A stretch of DNA of 64,000 bases. Source: Bidens hawaiensis. Its lineage: Eukaryota > Streptophyta > Magnoliopsida > Asterales > Asteraceae. This document shows, one piece after another, positions 34,514 through 45,112 of the stretch. The stretch covers positions 682,001 to 746,000 of the forward strand of contig JAIQDT010000234.1 of assembly GCA_021521415.1 (NCBI GenBank). Reading direction: 5' to 3'. The notes under the pieces were generated by a model that saw only the letters and a program-made list of their open reading frames with translations, ran no database searches and was not told the origin of the DNA. Made by a program: the position numbers and the translations under genes. The first letter of the stretch is position 1; each line of letters starts with the position of its first letter.

Positions 34514-34713
34514 CTGCAAAATAAGAAAATATGTCAGTACACAAAGTTGCAGAACTAATATGCGAGGATCGTTAGATGATAATAGCTTCTTCAATAACCT
34601 GTTTCGTAGTAATATGCGTACCTGCAAAAACAAGTAAACAATCAGTAAGAAATTTCAGTAAGAAACCCTAGTTTCAAACTCGGTGTGACGATTATCGAAT
34701 AACGATGTCTTAC
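34514..34713 (-). other. Putative 5'-UTR intron of ORFX
   Basis: On the minus strand TTCG/GTAAGACATC (donor at 34713) and TTATTTTGCAG/AACTG (acceptor at 34514), with T-rich sequence before the acceptor. An alternative acceptor TTTTTGCAG lies at 34622. The intron would end just before the ORFX ATG. Prediction from motifs only. Confidence 0.45.
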
Positions 34714-34864
34714 CGAAGTCGAAACAGAGCTAATGGTTGTATTCGAGGATAATCGAGCAAGTAACGGAGTTTTCGAGTAAGCAGGGAAAGCACGAGCAAG
34801 AGTGGTTTGTGTCTAGGTTTAAGAGAAAGAAGAAGAAATATGTGAAAAAGTTTCTAAGTCCCCC

Positions 34865-34872
34865 TTTTATAC
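34865..34872 (-). promoter_or_regulatory. Putative internal promoter (TATA box) for ORFX
   Basis: TATAAAAG on the minus strand inside GGTATAAAAGGGGGAC, about 360 bases before the ORFX ATG, followed at the right distance by a CT-rich stretch suitable for a start site (about 34835). The sequence differs from the LTR TATA region, so it is not simply a copied LTR core. Confidence 0.5.
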
Positions 34873-34996
34873 CTAACGTTTGGGTAGTACAGTACCTTTG
34901 CTTGTCGTCTAGTGCACGACAGTTGTCATTTAATTTCAAATTTAATGTACCTCCCTTAATCAAGCATACAGCCAAAACAACAGCTGGCTCCCACTG

Positions 34997-35860
34997 TACT
35001 CGAGTACATAGTACAATCCTTGCTCGAAGTACTTGTATGATTATAATGAGTACTAGTACACTTGAGATAGTTTGCTCGAATATACTTTTGCTCGATGCCT
35101 TAGCCAAATGCTAATGGATTAGTTTGCTTTCTTGAGTATATGATCATGCTCGACAAGAAGTGCACTCGGCAATACTTAGATAAATTCACTTAGTCATGGA
35201 TACGTGAGATACATTTATTGCTGACCCTTACTCGAAAATGCATCATGCGCGACATTACTTAGAGATCTATCGTGACTAGACATATACTCGAGATGCAACT
35301 CTTCTTAGAAGTGGTATAACCTTTGCTCGACTTACTTAGATTTCTGATACTCAATGTGCTTGAGGTAACTTCATGCTCGAAAGCCTTAGCAGATTTAATC
35401 CTTCCTATGCCTTTACTCGAACACTCAACCTAAGAGTCTATCATACAAGTTTTCTCGAACTACTTAACAAATTGACCCATTAAGTTCCTTAGCTCGAATC
35501 CTCATACCGAAGTGTCTAGCACACAGCTATGCTCGAATCAATTAGTAATTTTTTGTCACAGCCCTGCTATGCTCGAAACTCACAAACCACAGTTCCTAGC
35601 ACACAACTATGCTCGAAACACTTAAATGTTTCCTATCATTCTACTCTTTGTGCTCGAGAACTTAGTTCTGACTACTTACCATGCAATCATGCTCGAAACA
35701 CATAACATCAATTTCCATATCACAGCAGGTGCTCCAAAGTAAGATGCATGCTCGAAACTCTTAACAGCCAATTTTCAGATCATCAGAATGCTCGAAAGTA
35801 AGATGCATGCTCGAAATACATAGATGAATCTTACACATCATATAGCATACTCGAAGCAGT
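34997..35860. repeat. TGCTCGA array, about 40-bp period
   Basis: At least fifteen GCTCGA copies plus ACTCGA and TCTCGA variants. In the best part they start at 35531, 35571, 35611, 35652 and 35691, with a variant GCTCCA at 35731 and copies at 35750 and 35790, a near-perfect 40-bp spacing. Units share CACACAACTATGCTCGAAAC-like sequence. It lies upstream of the putative ORFX TATA box. The same word clusters in the Co2 LTR U3. Confidence 0.9.
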
Positions 35861-37147
35861 GTAATCACACAAACTTATGTCCCTAAGTCTGGACTTGTTC
35901 ACACACATCCTCTTCTTCAAATTGCAATTTTGCATAAAATATAATCATTTCAGAACATTGAGCCGACTTAAGCAATTTGTTTAAGGTGAATAAGAGATCA
36001 AATTTCAGTTGAATATTCTTTTTAAAACATTTTCATAGAAAGATCTCGATATGGGATCAGATTGTTCAAAAACTTTCACACCATATCATAGTAAGCCTTA
36101 TTATAATTTATGTCAGGTTGACATTAAGTAGTTGCACTTAGCATGATTATCATGACATTTGCGATATACTTAAAGTTCAATTAAGGCTTAAGTGAAGAAT
36201 GGTTACATTTTGGATTTCAGGTTGTTCCTTATCTCTTCTCAAAGCTTATTTAGCTTTCTCCAATCACCCCAATTTGACTTCAACCACCTGATGCCTTGGT
36301 CAAAATTTGTTTTTATGAGCAGTTTATTTAGAAAATTATATATATATAGATATTAGACTATAAGGTTGAACGTTGGACTTACATGCCATCCGGACTTACA
36401 AGCCTTACATTCAGGGTGTTTAGGACTTATTTGGATGCCCCACCCCTGTAGTTCCCTTAGTGCCCCTTAAGTCATGATATATTATTATTTGATATTCTAT
36501 TTTGAGGCAATTTTCTTTTTCTATATTCTTCACTTTCTTTTTCTTTTCTTTTCTTTTTCTTTTTGTATCTATATTTTTATGTCTGCTCAGAAACTTTGTA
36601 AATGAATTTTCTGTGACCAAAACACCAACAGCCTTGTGTTTGATTGGATAATTGCCTTTCTGCCTATCATTCAGAGAGATATGCAAGGAAACATACCTTG
36701 GTCTTCAAATGAGTCACCACATCAGACTTAGCAATTCATTATATTTGTATCACTCATGTCACTACACTCATGAAAAGATACTCATAGCAAAATGTCAATT
36801 TTCTGGACAGAAATCCTTTAAGCCTATATTCCATGGGTTAGAGATTTTAAAAAATATGCTATCATTTCCCATACGATTGGATACAATTCCTATCCAAAAA
36901 CCTTTAAGCTTCTTTAAAACTTATAAATGAATAATCTTATCATATCTCTTATGTGAGAACACCAAAAACAGTGTTCCTTAGTCAAAAACATTTAACAGTT
37001 TCAAAATCATTTCCTTTGAAACTTCATTTAAAACATTGATTCTGAAAACAGTGTTGTCATTTAAGCACATTTAACAAGAACACACTTCAACAATATCAGA
37101 CACATCCAGTCAGACAACATAAATCATTCATATAAACACACAAGTCT

Positions 37148-37570
37148 GTCGAGCATGCTCAGAAATTCATCGAGCATACTCTGAAGTCTATCGAGCAACC
37201 TTAATGTCTATCCTTTCAGTGATTTTACTCGAAAGACATAACTGTGTGCTCGAGCAACAGACTTGTGCTCAGAATACTAAAAGTTTTGCACAACACATGT
37301 CCTTGCTCTGTCAGTAATTACATATCATTTGTGCTCGAATTACTTGAGAGGTATCAAGTACGGTTTGTTTGTTCTCGAAGAACATCAAACACCCCAGCAA
37401 ACACAGATTCATGCTCGAAATACTTAAAAAAGGTTTTTCAAGACCAGAATCTATGCTCGAGCAACTGAGCTATGGCATCTGTGCTGGAAAGACTTAGAAA
37501 AGTCTTCCAAGTACTCCTGCTTGTTCTTGAGGTGCAACAAGTATAGTATCAAGCATAGATTTATGCTCGA
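37148..37570. repeat. Second TGCTCGA cluster
   Basis: Words in both orientations (CGAGCATGCTC, CATCGAGCATAC, GCTCGAGCAAC, ATGCTCGAAAT, ATGCTCGAAG) with irregular spacing. Near the end of pol. Confidence 0.8.
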
Positions 37571-37792
37571 AGTACTTAAATCACAAAATTAAATCATGCA
37601 AGCACATATCAAAGTACTGAAAGTTGTAATCAACAATTATAACACATATTTCACACAAGGACAGTCACATACATGATTCATGCAATTAGAATGATCAATT
37701 AAGTATAGCAAATCATCATGCAAACATTCAAGGTGAGTAATAAAGATAATCAGTAAGCACCTCACTCAAGCACACATCCTCAATCAAACTTC

Positions 37793-39372
37793 ATCAGCAT
37801 TTATCATTCCTAGGCATTTTAACAGAAAGTGAAACCTGATTTTATCTAAAGGTTTGGTGAATAAATCAGCCATATTTAATAGATGTATCTACCCTTTTCA
37901 TTTCTATTAAGCCATTTTCTTGACATTCCCTAATGAAATTATGTCTAATTTCAATGTGCTTAGTTTTAGAATGGATTCTTAACAATGAACATAGCAGCAA
38001 TATTATCAATTAAAATAGGAGTAAGTAAAAAATTCAGACCATAATCCAACAGTTGATTATGAATCCACAGAACCTGCGCACAGCAGGCAGAAGCAGCAAT
38101 GTACTCAGCTTCAACAGTAAGATGGAGACTGCAGTTTGCTTCTTGCATTGCCAAGACACCAGCCTGCTCCCTAGAAACTGGCATCCTCCTGAAGTTGATT
38201 TTCTTCTCATGTTGCAACCATCATAGTCACTATCTGTGTAGGCCATCAAGTCTCTTTGGATACCAAATCCCCAAATCTGGTTTTCCTTTGAGATATCTGA
38301 AAATCCTCTTAACTGCTAGCATATGTGAGACTTTGGGGTTAGCTTGGAATCTTGCACATACACACACAGCAAACATAATATCTAACCTAGATGCTGTAAG
38401 ATACATCAGTGATGCTATCTTGGCCTTATATTCATGCTGGTCCACCGGCTCCTCCTTCTCATCAAGTACCATTTTCTAATGTGTGTCCATTGGTGTAGAC
38501 ATTGTCTTGAAGTCTTGGCACTTGAACTTGTTATCAATTTCTTGCACATATTTTGATTGATTGATAAATATTCCATCAGCTTTTTGTTGTACTTGAAGTC
38601 CAAGGAAGAAATTCATTTCCCCCATTGAACTCATCTTGTACTTGGATTTCATCACTAGCTCAAACTCCTTGCACATTTGTTCATTTGTAGAGCCAAAGAT
38701 AATGTCATCCACATACACTTGCAACAGTAGCAGATCCTTGTTCCATCTTTTGTAGAACAGGGTCTGGTCAATAGCTCCTATACAGAAACCATTGTCCAAC
38801 AGATGGTTTGACAACTCATCATACCAGGCCCTTGTTGCTTGATGCAGTACATACAATGCTTTGCTGAGTTTGTAGACCTTGTTAGGGTGAACTTGATCTT
38901 CAAATCCTGGAGGTTGAGTCACATATACCTCCTCATCAATCTTTCCATTTAAGAATGCAGATTTCACATCAAGTTGATAGACTTTTATGTTCATTGATGC
39001 TGCATATGCTAGAAAGATTATGATGGCCTCTAGTATTGCAACTGGAGCAAATACTTCTTCAAAGTCCACTCCTTCTTCTTGTAAGCATCCTAGAGCCACC
39101 AATCTTGCTTTGTTTTTTATCACAATGCCACTTTCATCTTTCTTGTTTCTAAACACCCATTTGGTTCCAATAGCATACTTGCCTCTGGGCTTGTCAACCA
39201 AGTCCCATACATGTAAGTCTCTGAATTGTGCTAACTCTTCTTGCATAGCTTCTACCCAACTGTTTTCTTTTAAAGCTTGATTGATATTCTTTGGTTCAAC
39301 TTGGGATAGAAAGCAGGCATATAGACAGATGTTTGCCTTTTCAAATGAACTTCTTATCACTCTCTCATGCAA
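37793..39372 (-). pseudogene. Co2 reverse transcriptase and RNase H
   Basis: Copia [86 protein letters not shown] (two usual residues, Gly and Pro, replaced) and the active site YVDDIIF. A stop at 38476 follows STPMDTH. RNase H continues in the same frame: YLTASRLDIMFAVCVCARFQ, RIFRYLKGKPDLGIWYP, YTDSDYDGCN (about 38210-38245), and EAEYIAASACCAQVLWI. Beyond 37966 recognisable sequence continues (KTKHIEIRHNFIRE) to about 37793. Several in-frame stops; one local frameshift within RNase H. Confidence 0.92.
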
Positions 39373-39375
39373 GTC

Positions 39376-39704
39376 TCATATGATATTTTCTATAGGGTGA
39401 TTTCTTTCAACAGAATTAGTCTGCACAATTTGTTGTGATGACACTTTTATCTCAAGATTGGTCATATTAATCTCAGCAGTTTCATTTTCAAGTCTTTCTT
39501 GAGTCTCAGCAGCTTCTTGAGTTTGATCAATCACAGATGATGATGCTTCAGTTGATCCAATTTGTAGAGAGTCAAACAAAGACTGAAACTTGTTTTCAAA
39601 TTGATTTGTCACTTCAGGCTGAACAGGTTGCTGACTTTGTATGGGTTCACTATGTACATCACTTGGACCTTCATTAGAAACTTCAACTGCAGTCTCTTGT
39701 CCAT
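39376..39704 (-). pseudogene. Co2 linker between integrase and RT
   Basis: Ser/Glu/Gln-rich, poorly conserved spacer typical of copia pol between the integrase C-terminus and RT (SEPIQSQQPVQPEV, QTQEAAETQERLENETAE). It ends at a stop just before the RT region. No catalytic motif. Confidence 0.75.
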
Positions 39705-40598
39705 TCATCTCTTCTTCAGCTGTGCACTGGTTGCTTCTTTCAAAGTTAAATCCATTGGCTCAGGAACAACAGATGACCATAGCTTGTCCAGATTAACTTG
39801 TTTTTGTTTTCCTTTATCTTCATAGCTAGTTCTGTACATGATGTCATCCATGTCTTCATTATAAATCTTGAATGACTTGATCATCTTCTCCAAGTCAAAC
39901 AGCCATTTGGGACCTTCAACATTATTGAAGTGATTTTCATTGAATATTATGTCTGAAGACTCAATGACTACCATGTGCTCCTTCACATAGACTCTGTAAG
40001 CTTTTGAATGAGATGAGTATCCCACAAAGAAACATTCTAAAGATTTTGACTCGAATTTGTTTAGATAGTCCTTTGTATTCAACAGTGAGCATCTGCATCC
40101 AAAAGGCTTTAAGAACTTCACATAAGGTTTTCTTTTGAAGAAAACCTCATATGGAGTCTTATTTTGAGCCTTGTTTAGTAGAACCCTATTCTGCCCATAA
40201 CATGTAATGTTGATTGCTTCTGCCCAGAAAGTGACTGGCAGATTTGCATTAGCAATCATGGTCCTTGCAGCTTCAATTAGTGTTCTGTTTCTTCTTTCTA
40301 CAACACCATTTTGCTCAGGAGTTCTAGGTGCACTATATTGATGAAATATCCCCTTAGAAGTGTAGAATTCTTCCATTATGTCATTCTTGAATTCTGTCCC
40401 ATTGTCACTTCTGATGACTATCACTTTCCTTTCAAGTTGATTTTCCATTTTCAGCACATAGGATCTGATTAACACTGGGGTTTCATCTTTGCTGCTCATG
40501 AAGTACACCCAAGTAAATCTTGAATAGTCATCTGTGATCACCAGGTAGTATCGTGTCTTTCCAATACTTGGAACACTCACTGGACCAAAAAGGTCCAT
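39705..40598 (-). pseudogene. Co2 integrase
   Basis: Copia DDE integrase: MDLFGPVSVPSIGKTRY, first Asp in VITDDYSRFTWVYF, second in IRSDNGTEF, Glu in TPEQNGVVERRNRTLIE, then LKPFGCRCSLLNTKD and FVGYSSHSKAYRVY of the C-terminal region. The core is open through 297 codons. A one-base shift separates it from the zinc-binding part encoded just upstream (overlap 40577-40598). Confidence 0.92.
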
Positions 40599-41221
40599 AT
40601 GAAGTAGTCCATGACCTCATCAATGGTATTTATCACTTTGCTCTTATGTGAGGATTTATGTTGTTTTCCTTTGAGGCAAGATGTGCATTTTTTTTCAAGC
40701 TTAAATTCTCTTGTGGGAAGGCCCACAACATGTTCACCTTTCACTAGCTTGTTCATATTCTTCAAGTTGACATGACACATCTTCCTATGCCACAATTTGG
40801 TCTCATTTTCAGTGGCTTTGAAAACAAAGCATGAACCACCTCTAGACATAGCAGTATTCATTCTCAGTTCATAGAGGTTGCCATTTTTTGGAGCCATCAT
40901 CATGACCATCTCAATTGGAATCACAAATTCAGGCTTTAGAATTAGGCAGTGTTCAACATTGAAAGCCACTTTGTACCCTTTGTCACAGACTTTAGAAATG
41001 CTGAGTAGATTATATTGTAGTCCTTCAACATGCAGCACATTCTCAAAGGATACCTTGCCATTGGTGAGTGTTCCTCTTCCAACAATCTTCCCTCCATTCT
41101 CATCTCTCCCAAAGGCAACTGGACCTTCATACTTTCTTTTATAATTGATAAGAGCTCCTTTGTCACAGGTCATGTGCCTTGAACATCCACTGTCCATGTA
41201 CCATAAGTCATTACTGTTCAA
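40577..41221 (-). pseudogene. Co2 protease and GAG-pre-integrase zinc region
   Basis: Aspartic protease with the copia motif DSGCSRHMTCDKG, then GRGTLTNGKVSFENVLHVEG and NLLSISKVCDKGY. The pre-integrase zinc domain follows: LWHRKMCHVNLKNMNKL and CTSCLKGKQHKSSH. The frame leaves integrase by a one-base shift near 40600. The start is internal to the polyprotein. Confidence 0.9.
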
Positions 41222-42654
41222 AGACTATTCTTGCACATATACACAAAAGAGAATCAGTTGGTCTCTGAGTCACAAACTGCATCAGTTTGCAATTCAGATT
41301 CAAGTGAAGATTCATCAGAAGTTGGAACTGGAAGTGGGAATGGATCTTCTTAGATAACTTCACATCTTCTTCTGAGTCTGATTCTGATCCAACTTTCACA
41401 ACTTGTGACATGATTATGTTTTCAGTTTGCTCAATCACAAATTCTTTCTGTTCATTCAACCCCTTCTTAGTCTTCCACTGAAACCCTCTAGGTTCAAAAC
41501 CTTGTTTCATCAATAACTTTTCATCCCCATTAAGAACACCAGGTCTCATTTTTTCCTTTCCTTTGTTATTTGACCTTATGTTCTTTACAGGCTTGCTTGA
41601 TACTATTGTATTATCCTTGATTTTCAAAACTTTTTTCAGTCTCTTTTGCAGAATTGATTCTTTTCTCTTCATCACTTGAGCTGTTCTTCTCTTCATTCAA
41701 ATATCTTTGATACATCTGCTTGTATCATTTCATGTCAAAATCACAAACCACATTAGGGACCACAAACTCTTCTTCTTAAAACCAGCAAGAATCAGTGTGA
41801 TGACCATAAGCATCACACTTCTTGCACCATACCTTGGCATAGCTTCACATATCCCTTCTTTTTCTTCTTGCCCTCAGATGATTTGGTACTGCCACAACTG
41901 CAAGTACTCTCCTCACTGGAGTATTCACTCTATTTTTTTTCTCACCATCCTTCTTTACAGCTTTCTTGACTTCTGATTTCTCATTCTACTTCACTGCAAA
42001 CTCTACATTTTCATCGACAATCATATCTTCATATTGTTTTACAAACTCAGTTTTGTCATCAAACACATTCTTAAATTTTTTCAGATATTCATTCCTACTT
42101 TCCTTGTCTACTTTCAGTTGATAGCTGTCACAGAAAGGTGGTGGCACCTTTTTGTATTTCCCTTCCTTTGTCATTTTATCCACAAGTCCCACTATATTTC
42201 CTGTAGACACAAGGTTTTTCAAGAAATCCATTTAAATCAACAAATCAACATTTTTCAACTTCTCTTCAGCATACAACTTTTTAAAACCCTCAATTTCAAT
42301 TGTCATTCTTGATTGAATTCTGTATGCTTGCATACAATCTTATTCAAGCCCCTTAATTTGAGTCTCATAGGTTGCTTCACTGGCTTCATACACATTTAAG
42401 AAGGCTTCCTTTCTTCCACATTTAGTTTTCCATTTTCCAACTTCCTGATTGAGTTCATCAATTGTGACAAGAAGATCATGAATTGAAATATTAGAATGTA
42501 CCTGCGCATTAGAAGATTCTGGCTTGTCTTGCACTTTAGCCATAAAAGCAACCTTCGCCTTCTCAATCTCAGCTGCGTGGTTACTCCAATCAAATTCTCC
42601 ATCCGGAGATACCCTTGTGACTGCAACGTTTCCTTGATCCCTAACCTGATTCAC
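41211..42654 (-). pseudogene. Co2 gag-pol linker with coiled coil and second zinc knuckle
   Basis: Spacer between the first zinc knuckle and protease. Charged, helix-rich segments (LLVTIDELNQEVGKWKTKC, EYLKKFKNVFDDKTEF) and a second CCHC knuckle CKKCDAYGHHTDSC at 41785-41826. Co4 has the same arrangement in an intact frame (knuckle, coiled coil, knuckle), so this is a shared lineage trait. Stops and at least one shift break it; most stops would arise from CAA or CAG. Confidence 0.8.
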
Positions 42655-42831
42655 ATTGTTTTGATTGACTTTGTTCTGGTTATTGTGAATCTGCAGTTGG
42701 TTGTTCCTTTGAGGCTGAAAGAGTTGTTACTGGGGCCTATTCTGGTTTTGATATGGGTTTTAGTTGGTGATCTGATTTCTTTGATGTTGAACGTTCTGGT
42801 TCTGATTTTGGTAAAATTGACTTTGATTCAC

Positions 42832-44046
42832 TTAGTTTCCACTTTTCTTGGGAATGTTGCATTCTCTTGCAAAGTGTCCAGGTTGTTGACAGTTGTAGCA
42901 GATTGCTTTTGATTCGTCAAAACCTATTCTTTCATTCGGCCCATTGAAGCTTGATCTTCCAGTTATATTGTATAACCTCTTGCTTCTCACAGCCAATATG
43001 GCAGCCTGCCATTTGATGTCTATATCCTCCAAGTCATCAGCATCAATTTGCTCAAGATCTTCCTGCACAATGCTTGTATTGATTAGGTTCTTGGCCACAA
43101 ATGCATGATATAACTCAGTAAACATAGAGAACAATGCTTGGTAATCAGTTCCTTGAGTTGTATTGTTCTGCACAAATGTGGACTGTACACTTGCTGTTGA
43201 GGCAACATCATCTTTTATCAACTGAACATTAAATCTTGGCTGCCTACCACTTGTTGAGCTTGTCTCAACTGGCTCTTCAATGATTGGCTGCTGATTCTTG
43301 ATTGAGAGATTTTCCATCGGAGCTACAAGAGCATTGTTCACTTGAAAACTGGGCTTATCTTCTTTAATCATGTGGTTTTCGATCGTTTCATGTTCTGCAG
43401 CCTTGAGAAAAGCTATTACATCATCCAACTTAAAGTTGGGAAAGCTTGCATTTTCCTTGATAAACTTGCTTGCAGTATAACACTCACCAGACAAGGATGA
43501 CAAAAGCTTCTTGTTTAGCTCAAAATCAGAGATCTGCAGGTCAGTTGTTCTTATATCATTTACAATCACCATAAACCTTTGCAGGACTGATTTTAATCTT
43601 TCTCCATCTTTAAACTTGAATCTATCCAGCTGTTGCTTCAGTCTATCCTTTTTAATATCTCTCAGTTCTGTATTTCCTTCAAACATATCAATAACTGCAT
43701 CATACATATCTTTGGAATTTTTGTAATGATTGACAGTTGGCAATATTTCCCAAGATAGACCTAACTTCAGCATAGACAGTGCCTTGTCATCTCTTTTCTC
43801 CATTTTCAGCTCAACAGTGGCATTGTTGTTCGGTGCAGTTGAAGGAACATAGTTTCCATTTGTGATAGAGGTCCACAGTTTCGGGTCATTGTAATTCACA
43901 GCGGCTTCAAAGAGTACCTTCCATTTAATAAAATTTTCTTGTCCAAGCAGTCTAGGAATTTTGTTCGTATAAACTTCTTGGTCTTCCATTTTAGCAGATC
44001 TGAGTTTTGCAGAAGAGAAACAGAGTAAGGCTTCAAGCTTTTTCAC
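42832..44046 (-). pseudogene. Co2 gag (UBN2-type capsid and zinc knuckle)
   Basis: 404 codons open. The likely true start is the second Met (43989, MEDQEVYTNKIPRLLG), because the leader is then about 95 bases from the primer site. Copia gag landmarks: FIKWKVLFEAAVNY, LWTSITNGNYVP, DMFEGNTELRDIKKDRLKQQ, LLSSLSGECYTASKFI, and the zinc knuckle CYNCQQPGHFAREC at the end. It packages element RNA in related elements. A TAA after KKSGN ends it early; the same frame continues beyond in Gln/Asn-rich sequence. Confidence 0.92.
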
Positions 44047-44083
44047 AAACCTTCAGTCCCGTGGCCTTTTACGAGCTTCCAAA

Positions 44084-44095
44084 TCTCTGATACCA
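44084..44095 (-). other. Co2 primer binding site (tRNA-iMet)
   Basis: TGGTATCAGAGA on the minus strand, two bases inside the 5' LTR. Confidence 0.9.
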
Positions 44096-44442
44096 CTTGT
44101 CAGGACCGGGAGTCAAGTTCAAACCTTGGAAAGGTTGACAAGAACACACTAACTCAGTTACCCAAAGGCATATTGAATATCCCGGCGGAATCAGGATATC
44201 CAACGAATGGGAACGAAGGTGTGATATAGCAAACACGAAACAATAACAGATAATCAATACGATCACAATCAAAGACAAAGAATTATTGTATTTAATACAT
44301 CATTTAATGAAACAGTGAAAGGAATGTCTAGGGTTTCGTGACGGCGGCGGCGGTACAAGGAAACAAAATAGAATATTCTTTTTGGAATGTTTCTTGTATT
44401 GCGTGCGTCGTTGTCTGTCCCCTAAATGGAAACCTAGAACCC

Positions 44443-44450
44443 TATTTATA
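44443..44450 (-). promoter_or_regulatory. Co2 LTR TATA box
   Basis: TATAAATA on the minus strand, about 660 bases into the LTR; conserved in the 3' LTR at 26562-26569. The TGCTCGA cluster begins about 75 bases upstream of it. Confidence 0.7.
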
Positions 44451-44522
44451 GACCCTGACATTCCTTCTAGAATCCCTAATCATTACATAATGAAAGACAA
44501 AATAAATACAAGTGTAAGAGTC

Positions 44523-45036
44523 TTCGAGCAAGGTTTGTCTCTTGCTCGAGCAGACTCAGTATGCTAGGTATGCTCGATGAATGTCCTCGAGCATACTTTA
44601 CTTAGAATATCTTCAGTGAAGATATTCTCCTCTAGCAATTGCTTTGCTCGAACTAGTCTATCGAGCAAGCTCATTCTTCTTGATGTCTTCAATGTTGTCC
44701 TTAGACATATTGAACAATCTTTAGCATACTCGGATGTAAATCTTGCTTGGGGAACTGAACTGTGCTCAAATCCTTGCTTTGAACATATGACATCTTCTTA
44801 TTGCATCCATGCTTGTCCCCATGTGCTCGACCATCCTGTGCTCGTAACACTTGGTTAAAACTTGTATGATCAAGTTGTTTGCTTGATTGGAAATCCATGC
44901 TCGATAGAAGAATACTCTTGCTCGTTGAAGTGTAGCTTGCTCGAAGCTTTAACACTTAGAAGAATTAACCATTAAAGATTCTTAAGACCTTGCTCGAAGT
45001 ATTAAAAGCATGCTCGATCGTTTAGGCTTGCTCGAA
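44523..45036. repeat. TGCTCGA cluster in the Co2 LTR U3
   Basis: At least nine GCTCGA and several TCGAGC words within about 510 bp, some palindromic (GCTCGAGC). The same cluster is present in the other LTR (about 26640-27180). Confidence 0.9.
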
Positions 45037-45107
45037 GTCCATACTTAGCCGTTTTCTCAGGAGGTTGAGAAGATTTCAATCTTCCTTTTAGAAAATCTGA
45101 CCCAACA

Positions 45108-45112
45108 AAAGT
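45108..45112. repeat. Target site duplication of Co2, right copy
   Basis: AAAGT, identical to 15298-15302. Confidence 0.9.

Larger units (their letters stand above)
34873..37792 (-). other. Co2 spacer between pol and ORFX
   Basis: About 2.9 kb without coding sequence I can support. It holds two clusters of TGCTCGA words (34997-35860 and 37148-37570). The portion between them (35870-37140) is AT-rich and shows nothing recognisable. Two overlapping 125-codon ORFs on opposite strands at 34730-35114 look like chance. Confidence 0.6.
15303..45107 (-). mobile_element. Co2: Sirevirus-like Ty1/copia element with an extra ORF, carrying nested insertions
   Basis: Minus-strand copia element with 5' LTR 44098-45107, tRNA-iMet primer site, gag, PR-IN-RT-RH (copia order), a 3.3-kb spacer, a long extra ORF (ORFX), a polypurine tract, and a 3' LTR split by Gy2 (15303-15505 and 26414-27250). 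It is flanked by AAAGT on both sides. Without the Gy2 insertion and solo LTR 31647-34142 the native length is about 16.4 kb, very long for copia. An extra ORF after pol is known in Sireviruses. All genes carry stops or frameshifts, so the copy is dead. Confidence 0.92.
44098..45107 (-). repeat. Co2 5' LTR
   Basis: 1,010 bp, TGTTGGGTCAG to CCGGTCCTGACA on the minus strand, followed at the right by the AAAGT duplication. It matches the split 3' LTR with scattered differences and a short deletion near 44636. U3 (44520-45060) is packed with TGCTCGA words upstream of a TATAAATA box. Confidence 0.95.

Noticed and set aside
34730..35114. Overlapping 125-codon ORFs on opposite strands
   Set aside because: They run through the putative promoter and leader of ORFX, show no domain and have low-complexity stretches; coding by chance is more likely.
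34997..35860. Regular 40-bp repeats resembling a CRISPR array
   Set aside because: The conserved word is only 6-8 bp, spacers are related to each other, no cas genes exist and the context is a plant retroelement.
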